Shown: one piece after another, positions 25,062 to 35,500 of the stretch
How the letters are laid out: each line of letters starts with the position of its first letter
How positions within the stretch are numbered: position 1 is the stretch's first letter
Source: VBWE01 sp943372645
GTDB taxonomy: Bacteria > Bacteroidota > Bacteroidia > Palsa-965
NCBI GenBank assembly: GCA_943372645.1
Contig: CALRZN010000002.1
Span: 124,001-188,000 of the forward strand
DNA length: 64,000 nt
Direction: 5' to 3'
Made by a program: the position numbers and the translations under genes
Notes under the pieces: model-generated
Seen by the model: the letters and a program-made list of their open reading frames with translations, nothing else
Database searches by the model: none
What the model was told of the DNA's origin: nothing

Positions 25062-25682
25062 TTAATGTGCTTTTTTCTTTTTGGTTTCCAGTCCTTTTTT
25101 CGGATCCCAGAGCTGGTTGTGGCCGTATTCGCCGTGCTTTTTGAATTCCAGTGTTTCTGTTGCCTGGCGTTTGGTTACATCAATGCGTTTTGTGTTTTCG
25201 ATGCCTTCCACGAGGATGTCTTTGCCGTAAATAAAATCGGCGCGTTCAAATTCGGTGGCTACCATGCGGTCGGTGAGGAAGATTGCTTCTTTCGGACAGG
25301 CTTCTTCGCACAGGCCGCAGAAAATGCAGCGCAGCATGTTGATTTCGTAAACCGAGGCGTATTTTTCTTCGCGGTAGAGGTGCTCCTCCCCTTTTTTGCG
25401 CTCGGCGGCTACCATGGTGATGGCTTCGGCCGGGCAGGCAACGGCGCAGAGGCCGCAGGCGGTGCAACGTTCAGCGCCGTTTTCATCGCGCTTGAGTGTG
25501 TGCTGGCCGCGGAATACGCTGCTGATCGGGCGGGTTTTTTCCGGGTACTGGATGGTTGCCTTTTTGCGGAAAAAGTGCTTGATGGTGATTAAAAGTCCTT
25601 TTATGGTCGGCCAGTAAAGTTTCTCCATAAAGGAGAGCTCTTTATTTACAACGACTTTCGACCGGTTGGTAAGTGACTGCAT
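25062..25682 (-). CDS. nuoI: NADH-quinone oxidoreductase subunit I
   Basis: The 206-aa protein contains two ferredoxin-type 4Fe-4S motifs, CTACGLCAVACPAEAI and CIFCGLCEEACPKEAI, which form clusters N6a and N6b of the peripheral arm. An amphipathic N-terminus (MEKLYWPTIKGLLITIKHFF) lies along the membrane. It passes electrons from NuoG to NuoB. Confidence 0.95.
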   Translation of the reverse strand: MQSLTNRSKVVVNKELSFMEKLYWPTIKGLLITIKHFFRKKATIQYPEKTRPISSVFRGQHTLKRDENGAERCTACGLCAVACPAEAITMVAAERKKGEEHLYREEKYASVYEINMLRCIFCGLCEEACPKEAIFLTDRMVATEFERADFIYGKDILVEGIENTKRIDVTKRQATETLEFKKHGEYGHNQLWDPKKGLETKKKKAH

Positions 25683-25711
25683 GGTGTTGCGTTATCTCTT
25701 TTGTTGTCAGC

Positions 25712-26767
25712 TTAAAAGTGTAGTCTTCCGGCGATCCACATGGCGAGCGGTGTAAGCACAGCCAGGTTAACGATAGCCAAAGGTATCAAGATTTTCCAGC
25801 CGAGGTTCATCAGCTGATCGTAGCGGAAACGCGGGAAGGTCCAGCGGATCCACATGAAAATAAAGATGAATGTTACAATCTTGGCGAAGAGGAAAACAAA
25901 GCCGAGTACCGAAAGCCAAACCGGGTCGTGCACCCAGCGGCCGATGAACGGCATGTTGTATCCGCCGAAATAGAATGTGGACATAATGGCCGACGAAATG
26001 AACATGTTAATGTATTCTGCGAAGAGGAACATGCCCAGCTTCATCGAGCTGTATTCGGTGTGGTAACCGCCAACAAGTTCGGTTTCGCATTCCGGTAAGT
26101 CGAACGGAGCGCGGTTGGTTTCTGCCAGTGCGCAGATGAAGAAGATGAGGAAACCCACCGGCTGCAGCAGGATATTCCAATGCCAGCTTGTTTGCTGTTC
26201 TGCAATTTCGCGGAGGCTGAGTGTGCCGGTAACCATTACGAGTGCAATTACCGAAAGGCCCATTGCAATTTCGTAGCTGATCATTTGCGATGAAGCGCGC
26301 AATGCGCCCAGCAGCGAGTATTTGTTGTTGGAAGCCCAGCCACCGATCATGATGCCGTAAACACCGATGGAAACCACGCCCAGCAGGTAAAGAATACCGA
26401 TGTTGATGTCGGTTACCTGGATGTGCAGGTCCTGTCCGCCAATCTTTATGCCCGGATCGGGAGCCCACGGAATAACAGCGCCGGTCATCAGCGCAGTCAT
26501 CATAAACAGCGAAGGCCCGAGGATGAATAATGCCTTGTTGGAAACGTTCGGAATGATTTCTTCTTTCATGAACATTTTCACGCCGTCGGCAATAGGCTGC
26601 AGCAGGCCGAACGGCCCCGCACGGTTCGGACCGATACGATCCTGGAGAAACGCAGCAACTTTGCGTTCGCCGTAAGTAGCGTAAGCCGCAACACCCAGCG
26701 ACAGCAGGAATACTGCCACCGCAAGGATGAGTTTGGTAATAATAAATCCGGTTGCAATCAGTAACAT
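25712..26767 (-). CDS. nuoH: NADH-quinone oxidoreductase subunit H
   Basis: The 351-aa protein has eight helices. The quinone-chamber motif AYATYGERKVAAFLQDRIGPNRAGPFGLLQPIADGVKM and the loop RAPFDLPECETELVGGYHTEYSSMKLGMFLFAEY, with its chain of carboxylates, are intact. It is separated from nuoG by 3 nt. It is the membrane subunit that forms the quinone-binding tunnel with NuoB and NuoD. Confidence 0.95.
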   Translation of the reverse strand: MLLIATGFIITKLILAVAVFLLSLGVAAYATYGERKVAAFLQDRIGPNRAGPFGLLQPIADGVKMFMKEEIIPNVSNKALFILGPSLFMMTALMTGAVIPWAPDPGIKIGGQDLHIQVTDINIGILYLLGVVSIGVYGIMIGGWASNNKYSLLGALRASSQMISYEIAMGLSVIALVMVTGTLSLREIAEQQTSWHWNILLQPVGFLIFFICALAETNRAPFDLPECETELVGGYHTEYSSMKLGMFLFAEYINMFISSAIMSTFYFGGYNMPFIGRWVHDPVWLSVLGFVFLFAKIVTFIFIFMWIRWTFPRFRYDQLMNLGWKILIPLAIVNLAVLTPLAMWIAGRLHF

Positions 26768-26770
26768 ATC

Positions 26771-27775
26771 TTATTTTTTGGAAGTCACTTTTTTAGCCTT
26801 GTCTTTTGCGCCGGCTTCGTTCAGCTCGTTCAGTTTTTTGCCGGTGTCGAGTTTCAGTTTCACCAGTTCGTAGTGGTTCTGCGAAATCACCGAGTGGCGG
26901 TCAATATGCGAGGGGCCTTCGATGGTCCAGTCGCTTACTTTTTTCTTGTCGAAACGGCATTCGTTGCAGATCCAGTCGGTTACTTCGCCCCACTGGTCTT
27001 TGCGGGCGGTTACGCGCAGCACCTCGGCACCTTTGAACCACAGGCGCACTTTGCCGCTGCATTTTTTGCAGTCGCAGTGTGCATCCACGGGTTTGGTAAA
27101 CCATACGCGGCTTTTGAAGCGGAATGTTTTATCGGTGAGTGCGCCTACCGGGCACACGTCAATTACGTTACCTGAAAATTCGTTTTCGATTACGTTTTCG
27201 ATGTACGTGCTGATTTCGGAAACATCTCCGCGGTTGAGTACTCCGTGCACGCGTTTGTCGGTAAGCTGGTCGGCTGTTTTCACGCAGCGGTAACACAGGA
27301 TGCAGCGCGTCATGTGGAGCTGCACGTTTTTACCGATGTCAATTTTTTCAAACGTACGGCGTTCAAAATCGTAACGGGTTTTTGCTGCACCGTGTTCGTA
27401 GCCGAGGTTCTGCAGATCGCATTCGCCGGCCTGGTCGCATATCGGGCAATCGAGCGGGTGATTGATGAGCAGGAACTCCACCACGCCTTTGCGTGCTTCA
27501 AGCACTTCGGGCGAAGTAAAGTTGGCCACTTCCATGCCGTCCATTACCTCGGTGCGGCACGAGGCCACGGGTTTGGGCATGGGGTTCGGGTTTTGTGCCG
27601 AACCTTTGGTCACTTTTACGATGCAGGTACGGCAATAACCGCCGCTGGTTTTCAGCTTCGAATAATAGCACATCGCGGGAGGTGCTACTTCGGGGCCGAG
27701 CATGCGGGCCGCCTGCAGAATTGTGGTGCCTTTCGGTACCTCAATCTCATGTCCGTCTATCGTTACTTTAGGCAT
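26771..27775 (-). CDS. nuoG: NADH-quinone oxidoreductase subunit G, short form
   Basis: The 334-aa protein is less than half the E. coli length (about 900). Clusters present are N1b (2Fe-2S, CYYSKLKTSGGYCRTC with a later Cys in ASCRTE), N5 (HPLDCPICDQAGEC, including the His ligand) and N4 (CILCYRC with a later CPVG). A CDCKKC...ICNEC Cys group near residues 230-270 may be a reduced bis-MGD-like Fe-S site. The large molybdopterin-oxidoreductase-like domain is absent and the protein ends in a Lys-rich tail. Truncated NuoG is a known feature of Bacteroidota, so this is probably not degradation. It overlaps nothing and is in frame between nuoF and nuoH. Confidence 0.9.
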   Translation of the reverse strand: MPKVTIDGHEIEVPKGTTILQAARMLGPEVAPPAMCYYSKLKTSGGYCRTCIVKVTKGSAQNPNPMPKPVASCRTEVMDGMEVANFTSPEVLEARKGVVEFLLINHPLDCPICDQAGECDLQNLGYEHGAAKTRYDFERRTFEKIDIGKNVQLHMTRCILCYRCVKTADQLTDKRVHGVLNRGDVSEISTYIENVIENEFSGNVIDVCPVGALTDKTFRFKSRVWFTKPVDAHCDCKKCSGKVRLWFKGAEVLRVTARKDQWGEVTDWICNECRFDKKKVSDWTIEGPSHIDRHSVISQNHYELVKLKLDTGKKLNELNEAGAKDKAKKVTSKK

Positions 27776-27793
27776 TTCTTTACCGCTTTATCA

Positions 27794-29140
27794 TTACGCA
27801 ACCGGTTCGGGCTGCTTGTTTAACCTGTAATAGTGTTTTACATCTTTAATCGTTGCCGGATTATTGATGTATTCTTCAAACTCCTTGCGGAAATGGCGGA
27901 TGGCACTGGCCACCGGCCACGATGCAGCATCGCCCAGCGGACAGATGGTTTTGCCGTCTATTTTGCTTTGGATATCCCAGAGCAGATCCACATCTTCTTT
28001 TTTGCCGTGGCCTTCGATGATGCGGTGCAGCACTTTCTCCATCCAGCCGGTGCCTTCGCGGCACGGACTGCACTGGCCGCAGCTTTCGTGGTGATAAAAA
28101 CGTGTGAAGTTCCACAGGTTTTTCACGATGCTGGTGCTGTCGTCCATCACAATAAAACCGCCCGAACCCAGCATAGTGCCGGTTGCAAAGCCGCCGTCAG
28201 CAAGCGATTCGTATGTCATCAGGCGGTCTTCGCCTTTTGCATTTTTCAGGAACAGTTCGCCCGGCAGAATCGGAACCGATGATCCGCCAGCAACCACCGC
28301 TTTCAGTTTGTTGCCATTGCGGATACCGCCGCAGTACTCGTCCGAGTTCAGGAATTCTTCCACGGGCAGGCCGAGGTCGATTTCATAAACGCCGGGTTTG
28401 TTGATATGTCCGCAGGCCGAAATGAGTTTGGTACCGGTACTTTTTCCGACACCGATTTTCGCATATTCTTCGCCGCCCATGTTAATGATGGGAACAACGG
28501 CCGCAATGGTTTCTACGTTATTTACAACGGTCGGGCGGCCCCATACACCGGCGATGGCCGGGAACGGCGGCTTGATGCGCGGGTTACCGCGTTTGCCTTC
28601 GAGCGATTCGATGAGTGCTGTTTCTTCGCCGCAGATGTAAGCACCTGCGCCGGGATGTACATACAGGTCGAGCGACAGGCCCGAGCCCATGATGTTTTCA
28701 CCGAGCAGGCCGGCGTCGTAACATTCCTGAATAGCGCGTTCGAGGATATGATACACATACAGCATTTCGCCGCGGATGTAGATGTACGACGATTTTGCAC
28801 CGAGCGCAATACTGCCGATAATCATGCCTTCGATAAGCAGGTGCGGCTTGTGCTGCATGAGGTAACGGTCTTTAAACGTACCCGGTTCCGATTCGTCGGC
28901 ATTACACACCAGGTGGCGCGGAACGCCTTCCGGTTTGGCGAGGAAACTCCATTTCATGCCGGTGGGAAAACCCGCACCGCCGCGTCCGCGGAGGCCCGAC
29001 TTTTTCACTTCTTCCACCAGCTCTTCGGGTTTCATCTTCAGCGCTTTTTCAAGCGCTTTGTAACCGCCGTGTGCACGGTATGTTTCCAGTTTGTCGATAC
29101 CGGGAACATCAATATGTTCGAGCAGTAATTTTTTGCCCAT
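27794..29140 (-). CDS. nuoF: NADH-quinone oxidoreductase subunit F
   Basis: The 448-aa protein has the NADH/FMN domain with GLRGRGGAGFPTGMKWSF, VCNADESEPGTFKDR, and GAYICGEETALIESLEG. The N3 cluster motif is CGQCSPCREGTGWM, with the fourth Cys in CPLGDAASW. It is the NADH entry point of complex I. Confidence 0.96.
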   Translation of the reverse strand: MGKKLLLEHIDVPGIDKLETYRAHGGYKALEKALKMKPEELVEEVKKSGLRGRGGAGFPTGMKWSFLAKPEGVPRHLVCNADESEPGTFKDRYLMQHKPHLLIEGMIIGSIALGAKSSYIYIRGEMLYVYHILERAIQECYDAGLLGENIMGSGLSLDLYVHPGAGAYICGEETALIESLEGKRGNPRIKPPFPAIAGVWGRPTVVNNVETIAAVVPIINMGGEEYAKIGVGKSTGTKLISACGHINKPGVYEIDLGLPVEEFLNSDEYCGGIRNGNKLKAVVAGGSSVPILPGELFLKNAKGEDRLMTYESLADGGFATGTMLGSGGFIVMDDSTSIVKNLWNFTRFYHHESCGQCSPCREGTGWMEKVLHRIIEGHGKKEDVDLLWDIQSKIDGKTICPLGDAASWPVASAIRHFRKEFEEYINNPATIKDVKHYYRLNKQPEPVA

Positions 29141-29144
29141 GTGC

Positions 29145-29684
29145 TTACTGTGCTTTTACGTGTTTTTTATCCCAGTGCGTAACGCGTTCGCCTTTGCTGC
29201 GATAGTCGTTCAATATCTCGTCCACCTTTTCACAGGTGAGGTTTTCATGATAGGTTTCACCGATCTGCATCATGGGCGCGGTGCCACACGAGGCAAGGCA
29301 TTCCACCGTTTTCAGGGTAAACATACCGTCGGCAGTGGTTTCGCCATCTTTGATGTGCAATTTCTTTTCGATGTGGCGCACGAGGTCTTCGGCACCGAGC
29401 AGCCAGCACGGACCGGTACGGCATACTTCGATGAGGCATTTGCCAACCGGTTTGAGGTTGAACATGCTGTAAAACGAAGCCACTTCATACACTTCAATGG
29501 GCTGGATGTTTAAAATGGAAGCCACATAATCCATGGTTTCCGGGCTCAGCCAGCCGTCGAATTCCATCTGTGCAAGGTGCAGGATGGGAATAACAGCGGA
29601 CTTGTGTTTTCCTTCGGGATAACGTTTGATGATTTTATTCACCAGCGTCATCGTTTCGTCTGAAAATCTGATCTCTTTCGACAT
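29145..29684 (-). CDS. nuoE: NADH-quinone oxidoreductase subunit E
   Basis: The 179-aa thioredoxin-like 2Fe-2S protein has CRTGPCWLLGAEDL and VECLASCGTAPMMQI supplying the four cysteines of cluster N1a. The N-terminal helical domain carries AVIPILHLAQMEFDGWLS. It lies 4 nt before nuoF. Confidence 0.95.
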   Translation of the reverse strand: MSKEIRFSDETMTLVNKIIKRYPEGKHKSAVIPILHLAQMEFDGWLSPETMDYVASILNIQPIEVYEVASFYSMFNLKPVGKCLIEVCRTGPCWLLGAEDLVRHIEKKLHIKDGETTADGMFTLKTVECLASCGTAPMMQIGETYHENLTCEKVDEILNDYRSKGERVTHWDKKHVKAQ

Positions 29685-29695
29685 CGTATATGCGT

Positions 29696-30910
29696 TTATG
29701 CGTCTAATTCACCTGCGATCACGTTCATGCTCGACATGGTCAGAATCGCATCTGACAACATGCCGCCTTTGATAATTTCCGGGTATGCCTGGTAGTAGAT
29801 AAAACACGGGCGGCGGAAGTGCAGGCGGTACGGTGTACGGCCTCCGTCGCTGATGAGGTAAAAACCAAGCTCCCCGTTTGCCCCTTCCACGGCGTGATAT
29901 ACTTCGCCTTTCGGAACATCGGTTTCGCCCATCACAATTTTAAAGTGATAGATGAGCGCTTCCATGTTGTTATATACGTCGGCTTTTTCCGGGAGGTAAA
30001 ACTCCGGCACGTCGCCGTGGAATTCGCCTTTCTTTTTATCCACTTTTGCGATGGCCTGGTTGATGATGCTCATGCTCTGCCACATTTCTTCCTGGCGCAC
30101 CATGAAGCGGTCGTACACATCGCCCTGTGTTCCGATGGGTACAATGAAATCAAAATCCTGGTACGATGAATACGGGTTCATCACGCGTACATCGTAATCT
30201 ACGCCGGCAGCGCGCAGGTTGGGGCCGGTGAAGCCGTAGCTGAGCGCCATGTCGGCACTTACCGGGCCGGCCTTGATGGTGCGTTCCATAAAAATGCGGT
30301 TACGTACCAGCAGGCTTTCAAATTCTTTGAGTCCTTTCGGAAATTCTTTCATGAACGCATCAATCATCGTCCATGCTTTTTCCGACCACTGCCGCTCGAA
30401 ACCGCCGATGCGGCCCACGTTGGTGGTGAGGCGCGCGCCGCAGATTTCTTCGTAGATGTCGTAAATTTTTTCACGCCACTGGAAGATGTACGTAAAGCCG
30501 GTAAGCGCGCCGGTATCTACACCGATAACGCTGTTGCAGATGATGTGATCGGCAATACGCGCCAGTTCCATAATAATTACACGCAGGTATTCCACGCGTT
30601 TCGGAAGTTCGGCACCGATGAGTTTTTCAACGGTCATGTGCCAGCCCATGTTATTGATCGGCGACGAACAATAATTGAGGCGGTCGGTAATCGGTGTGAT
30701 CTGGTTAAACGGGCGGCGTTCAGCTAATTTTTCAAACGACCGGTGAATGTACCCGATGGTGGGCTCGGCATCAATAATGATTTCGCCGTCCATGTGCAGT
30801 ACATTCTGGAAAATGCCGTGGGTAGCAGGATGCGTCGGGCCGAGGTTAAGTGTGGAATACACTTTTTCTTCGGCCGTGGCCATTGTTTCGTTGTTATGGT
30901 TTTCGCTCAT
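29696..30910 (-). CDS. nuoD: NADH-quinone oxidoreductase subunit D
   Basis: The 404-aa protein begins with LNLGPTHPATHGIFQNVLHMDGEIIIDAEPTIGYIHRSFEKLAE, the strongly conserved quinone-site region with GPTHPATHG (the His that contacts the quinone head group). It is separate from NuoC (not fused). Its length is normal. Confidence 0.95.
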   Translation of the reverse strand: MSENHNNETMATAEEKVYSTLNLGPTHPATHGIFQNVLHMDGEIIIDAEPTIGYIHRSFEKLAERRPFNQITPITDRLNYCSSPINNMGWHMTVEKLIGAELPKRVEYLRVIIMELARIADHIICNSVIGVDTGALTGFTYIFQWREKIYDIYEEICGARLTTNVGRIGGFERQWSEKAWTMIDAFMKEFPKGLKEFESLLVRNRIFMERTIKAGPVSADMALSYGFTGPNLRAAGVDYDVRVMNPYSSYQDFDFIVPIGTQGDVYDRFMVRQEEMWQSMSIINQAIAKVDKKKGEFHGDVPEFYLPEKADVYNNMEALIYHFKIVMGETDVPKGEVYHAVEGANGELGFYLISDGGRTPYRLHFRRPCFIYYQAYPEIIKGGMLSDAILTMSSMNVIAGELDA

Positions 30911-30922
30911 AGGTCGTTCCTG

Positions 30923-31462
30923 TTATCGTCCGAACATTGAATCGTCTTTATCGTCGCGGGTCGGATCTTCGAGTGCGAAATCCTTGCGCATGGGGAAGAA
31001 ATCAATGTCTTCCATATTCAGGATGCGTTTCAGGTTCGGATGCCCCTTGAAACGGATACCGAAAAAGTCAAACTCCTGGCGCTCCATCCAGTTGGCCGAA
31101 TCCCACAGCGGAATTACAGTCGGCATTTCCAGGTCAGAAGCCGGGAAAAAGGTTTTGATGCGGATGCGGCGGTTCTGCGGCATGTTGTGGAGCTGGTACA
31201 TCAGGCCGAATTCGTGCCCTTTGTTTTCGGGATAATGCAGCCCGCACATGGTGGTAAGGAAATGATAATCCTGCTCTTTGTCTTCCTTGAGGAATTTCAG
31301 GATTTCGAAAATTTTATCGCGGCTGACCGTGATCTCCGGGAAATCGTATTCGACTTCGGCTTTTTCGATGGCACTACCGAAAGCGGCCTGCAGCTTTGCG
31401 AAGGTCGCATCGCACAGGGCTTTGGTTTTTTCGTCGGCCGGTTTGCTCGTATGCTTCAGCAT
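30923..31462 (-). CDS. nuoC: NADH-quinone oxidoreductase subunit C
   Basis: The 179-aa protein has YHFLTTMCGLHYPENKGHEFGLMYQLHNM and the conserved REEFDFFGIxFxGHPxLxRIL-type segment (here QEFDFFGIRFKGHPNLKRIL). It forms part of the peripheral arm beside NuoD. It lies 12 nt before nuoD. Confidence 0.93.
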   Translation of the reverse strand: MLKHTSKPADEKTKALCDATFAKLQAAFGSAIEKAEVEYDFPEITVSRDKIFEILKFLKEDKEQDYHFLTTMCGLHYPENKGHEFGLMYQLHNMPQNRRIRIKTFFPASDLEMPTVIPLWDSANWMERQEFDFFGIRFKGHPNLKRILNMEDIDFFPMRKDFALEDPTRDDKDDSMFGR

Positions 31463-31476
31463 GCCGTTGGTATTTA

Positions 31477-32040
31477 TTATTCGATTCCGTATTTACCAAG
31501 CAGCTCTTTGTATTCGGCTGACTGGCGGCGACGGAACGATTCTTTTTCAACTAATTCCTGGATTTTCATTACGCCTTCGAGAATCTGCTCGGGGCGGGGC
31601 GGGCAGCCGGGAACGTAAACGTCAACCGGTATAATGCGGTCGATGCCCTGCAGTACGCTGTAGGTATCAAAAATGCCACCGCTCGAAGCGCAGGCACCCA
31701 CGCTGAGTACCCAGCGCGGCTCGGCCATCTGGATGTACACCTGTTTCAGGATCGGGCCCATTTTTTTCGAAATGGTTCCCATCACCATCAGCAGGTCGGC
31801 CTGGCGTGGTGAAAAACTGAGGCGCTCCGAACCGAAGCGGCCGAGGTCGTAATGCGAAGCCATGGTGGCCATAAATTCGATACCGCAGCAGGAAGTTGCA
31901 AACGGTAAAGGCCAGATGGAATTTTTACGCGCCATGCCAACCAGGTCTTCCAGTTTGCCGGCAAAAAACCCCGGACCTTCAAGGCCGTCGGGCTTTTCAG
32001 CCATTTCCAGTTTGGTGCGTTTTGTTTCGGTAAGTGCCAT
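31477..32040 (-). CDS. nuoB: NADH-quinone oxidoreductase subunit B
   Basis: The 187-aa protein has FATSCCGIEFMATM and YVPGCPPRPEQILEG, which supply Cys ligands for cluster N2, the last Fe-S cluster before quinone. The additional Cys in SVGACASSGGIFD is also present. It is 22 nt downstream of nuoA. Confidence 0.96.
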   Translation of the reverse strand: MALTETKRTKLEMAEKPDGLEGPGFFAGKLEDLVGMARKNSIWPLPFATSCCGIEFMATMASHYDLGRFGSERLSFSPRQADLLMVMGTISKKMGPILKQVYIQMAEPRWVLSVGACASSGGIFDTYSVLQGIDRIIPVDVYVPGCPPRPEQILEGVMKIQELVEKESFRRRQSAEYKELLGKYGIE

Positions 32041-32062
32041 GTGTACGATTATATACTGGTTA

Positions 32063-32431
32063 TTAATCTTCCCACTTCAGGGCGCCTTTTTTGATCACGT
32101 AATAAAACCCGATCATCAGGAATACCACGAACGAAATCATTTCTGCGAAATACACCCAGTTGCCGTTTTTGAAATTCACCGCCCAGGGATACATAAAAAT
32201 CACCTCCACGTCGAACAGAACGAACAGGATAGCAACGAGGAAATACTTTACCGAAAATGGTACGCGGGCATTGCCCTGTACTTCGATACCGCACTCAAAC
32301 GATTCGAGTTTTTTGTCTGTTTTGCGTTTCGGCCCCAGCCAGTGTGTGGCTATAAGCGTGGTAACCACAAAACCAAGACCCACAAGAAATGTGATGATAA
32401 TCGGGAAATAATCCACTGCAGAACCGTTCAT
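32063..32431 (-). CDS. nuoA: NADH-quinone oxidoreductase subunit A
   Basis: The 122-aa protein has three helices. KLESFECGIEVQGNARVPFSVKYFLVAILFVLFDVEVIFMYPW carries the conserved Cys of the quinone-site loop and the FDxE motif. It is the first gene of the operon. I found no exact TAnnTTTG box in the 148-nt upstream region, only TAAATTTA (32507-32514). Confidence 0.95.
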   Translation of the reverse strand: MNGSAVDYFPIIITFLVGLGFVVTTLIATHWLGPKRKTDKKLESFECGIEVQGNARVPFSVKYFLVAILFVLFDVEVIFMYPWAVNFKNGNWVYFAEMISFVVFLMIGFYYVIKKGALKWED

Positions 32432-32579
32432 AAAAAGGCGCTTTTTCGCGTTAATAATATGGTATGCTCGAAATCCGGAAAGACACCGGTCTCACCGGAA
32501 CGGCGGTAAATTTAGTGAATAATCTTTACCAAAATCGGATATTCGGCAGACCATACTGACGGAACGACCAAAATTCCGG

Positions 32580-35500
32580 CTATTTGATTACAACGCGACG
32601 CGTAATACGCAGTTCGTCTGTTTCAAATTGCAGCAGGTACGTACCGGCCGGCTGTTTTTCGAGGCTGATTTCGCGGTTTTGCGGGCCGCTGCACAGGCCG
32701 AAATCCTGGGCGAGAATTTCCTGTCCCGGCAGGTTAAACACCCGCACGCGGCAATGCTGCGCCGATGCCAGTTCAAACGAAAGCCGGAAAAGCCCTTCGC
32801 CCGGGTTCGGTGAAATCTGCAGCAGAACCGGATTGTCTGCCAGCTGCTGCACCGATACAATGATGGCCGCTGATGCCAGCGAGGTACATCCCACGTTATT
32901 CGTTACGATTACGGTGTAATACCCTTGCTGCAGCACGGTGTAGGTTTGTGCGGTTGCACCGGGTATGGCCACGTTGTTCAGGTACCACTGGTTGCCGGTA
33001 ATGGCGCTGGACGTGAGTACGTTTCCGTTAACCGTAATAACCGGTGCATTTACTGCCGGATAGGTGCTTACCGAACGCTGAACCGTTACCACACAGCCGT
33101 TGGAATCCGTACCGGTTACAATGTAGGGCGTGTTGCTCATGGGTGATACATACACGGAATCGCCGGTGAGCGGGAAAATGGTGGGCAGGTAATTCCACAC
33201 ATAACTCAACGTGGAATCGGAACAAACGAGCAGCGTGGTGTCGCCGGAACAAATGTTGATGGGACCGGAAACGGAAAACGAATGTATCGGGTGCAACAGG
33301 AGATGTACCGAATCCACGGCCGTGCAGCCGCTGCTGTCAGTTACCGTAACCGTGTAGGTCCGCGCCGAAGTAAGCTGCACCAGCGGGGTGGCGATGCCGG
33401 GATTGCTCAGGAAATTAAACGGCTGCCACTGGTAGGCAATGCCTCCGGATGCGCCCAGCTGAAATACCGTTGCGTTGCAGATGGTGGTATCAGCACCGGC
33501 ATCAGCTGCGGGAGCAGGCAATACGTTTATGGTTTGTGTGAGCGTGTCGCTGCCGTTTACGTTTGTGGCGATGAGCTGTACATTATACATTCCGGGAACT
33601 GACCAGGAAATACCGGCCGGATTTTGTGCGGTTGATGCAGTTGTATTTGCGCCGGGAAACGACCAGCTCCACGCATTGGGCGCGCCTGCTGACAAATCGG
33701 TAAACGTAACCGGTGCATTTAAACACACATTGGGCGGACTGGCGAAAAACTGCGCGACCGGCAATCCGGTGGGTGTGCCGGTGATGTTGATGTTGTCAAT
33801 ATACAGGAACTGCCCGTGATGGCCGCGGTTGCGGAATGCGATCAGGAGCGAAGGCGAACCATTGTAAGCGGCCAGCGAAACGGTTTCGGTGCGCCACTGG
33901 TTGTTCGTTGGTGTAAAAGCCGAGGTCTGGTCCGATTTGGTAGACAGGTTCGTTCCGCCTTTCAGATACACCTGCGTAAAGGTTTGTCCGCAGTCGGTTG
34001 AAACAAGCACCTGCAGCGTATCGCTTCGTGTGTTGTTGTAACGGCAGTAGGCCACATCAAACTGCAGCGACAAATTGTTCTGCGCACTGAAATTGAGCAT
34101 GGACGTGCGCAGGTCCGCAGTGCCGCCGTTCAGTGCATTGTTGTAGTTGTTGAACACCGCCGATTCGCTGCTGTTGTGGCCAACGGTGGCGCTGCGTTTC
34201 CAGTATTCGTTAAGGCTGTTGTTTTCTGCTGCCGACCATCCCGCAGGGAGAAATACGGAAGAAACAAATCCTTCGCTGAGCGGTGCCGGTTGCGTGGCGC
34301 CTACATAAATATAATTCGTTTGTGCTTTTGTGTCGCTGCCCTGCGTGTTTGCTGCGATAAGCGTTACCGGGTAAATGCCGGGCGTGCTGTAGGTAACTGT
34401 CGGGTTTTGTGCGTTTGAAAAAGCAGGTGTTGCGCCGGGCATAATCCACGACCAGGACGATAAATTAAACGTACTCTGGTCGGTAAACGTTACCGACTGG
34501 CCGGGACAAAGCAGCGTGCTGCCGGCGGTAAAATCGGCGCGGGGCGCAAACAGCGTGGTATCAATAGCACATTCCCACACGCCGCGGCCGTAAGTGGCTA
34601 CACGTAATTTCCACGTGGGTTTAAATATTTCGATGTCAAATACAGGCGCATGCGCAAGGCCGTTGAAATAGGGAATCCACGTTGAACCGTTGAACGCATA
34701 AACACCTACATCACATCCCACAAAAACCGCATCGCACGAAGTGCCCGGCATGTAGGCCACACAGTTCACCGGCAGGTTGGGCAACCCGGCTGAAATGTTC
34801 GACCAGGTAACGCCGCCGTTGTTGGTTACAAACACTTTGGCTGCAGCGGCATATCCTGAAAACGTTACCCACATTTTATTGGCATCATACGCACTTACCG
34901 CTACACGTGTAATAGCTGCAGAAGATGTAGGCAAACCGGTAGTTACATTCAGCCAGGTCTGACCGCCGTCGTTGGTACGCACCAGGTTATACGGCGTTGC
35001 GGCCACAATCACGTTATTATCTGAAGGAGCAACCACAATGTCAACAAATGTGCTTCCTGATGGTGCTGTTCCCAGCTGCGACCAGTTATCGCCGCGGTCG
35101 GTACTTTTGAAAATCTGCGTGTAACCGGCATAGAGTGTATTCGGATCTTCCGGATCCTGTGTCCAGGGCGTTACCCAGCCCGCGTTTCCGGTAAGGCCGT
35201 TTGTAATACCACCCCAGGTTTGTCCGCCATCGTCAGAACGGTTGAACGCTCCGTAATACAGTTCGCCGTACATCGTGTTGTCGTCTGACCAGTCGATAAA
35301 ACAATCCATGCCGTCGCCGCCGATCACACGGTCCCAGGCGGTTCCGTTCATAAAGTTTGTTCCGTTATCCTGGTGGCCGGTAATAATTTTTCCTGCTGTT
35401 GATGCCGACAATCCGAACCGGTAAATCTGCGCAATGCCCATGTTTCCGCTGATGTCGTTCCAGCTGGCGCCGAGGTTGGTGGTATGAAAAACGCCGCCGT

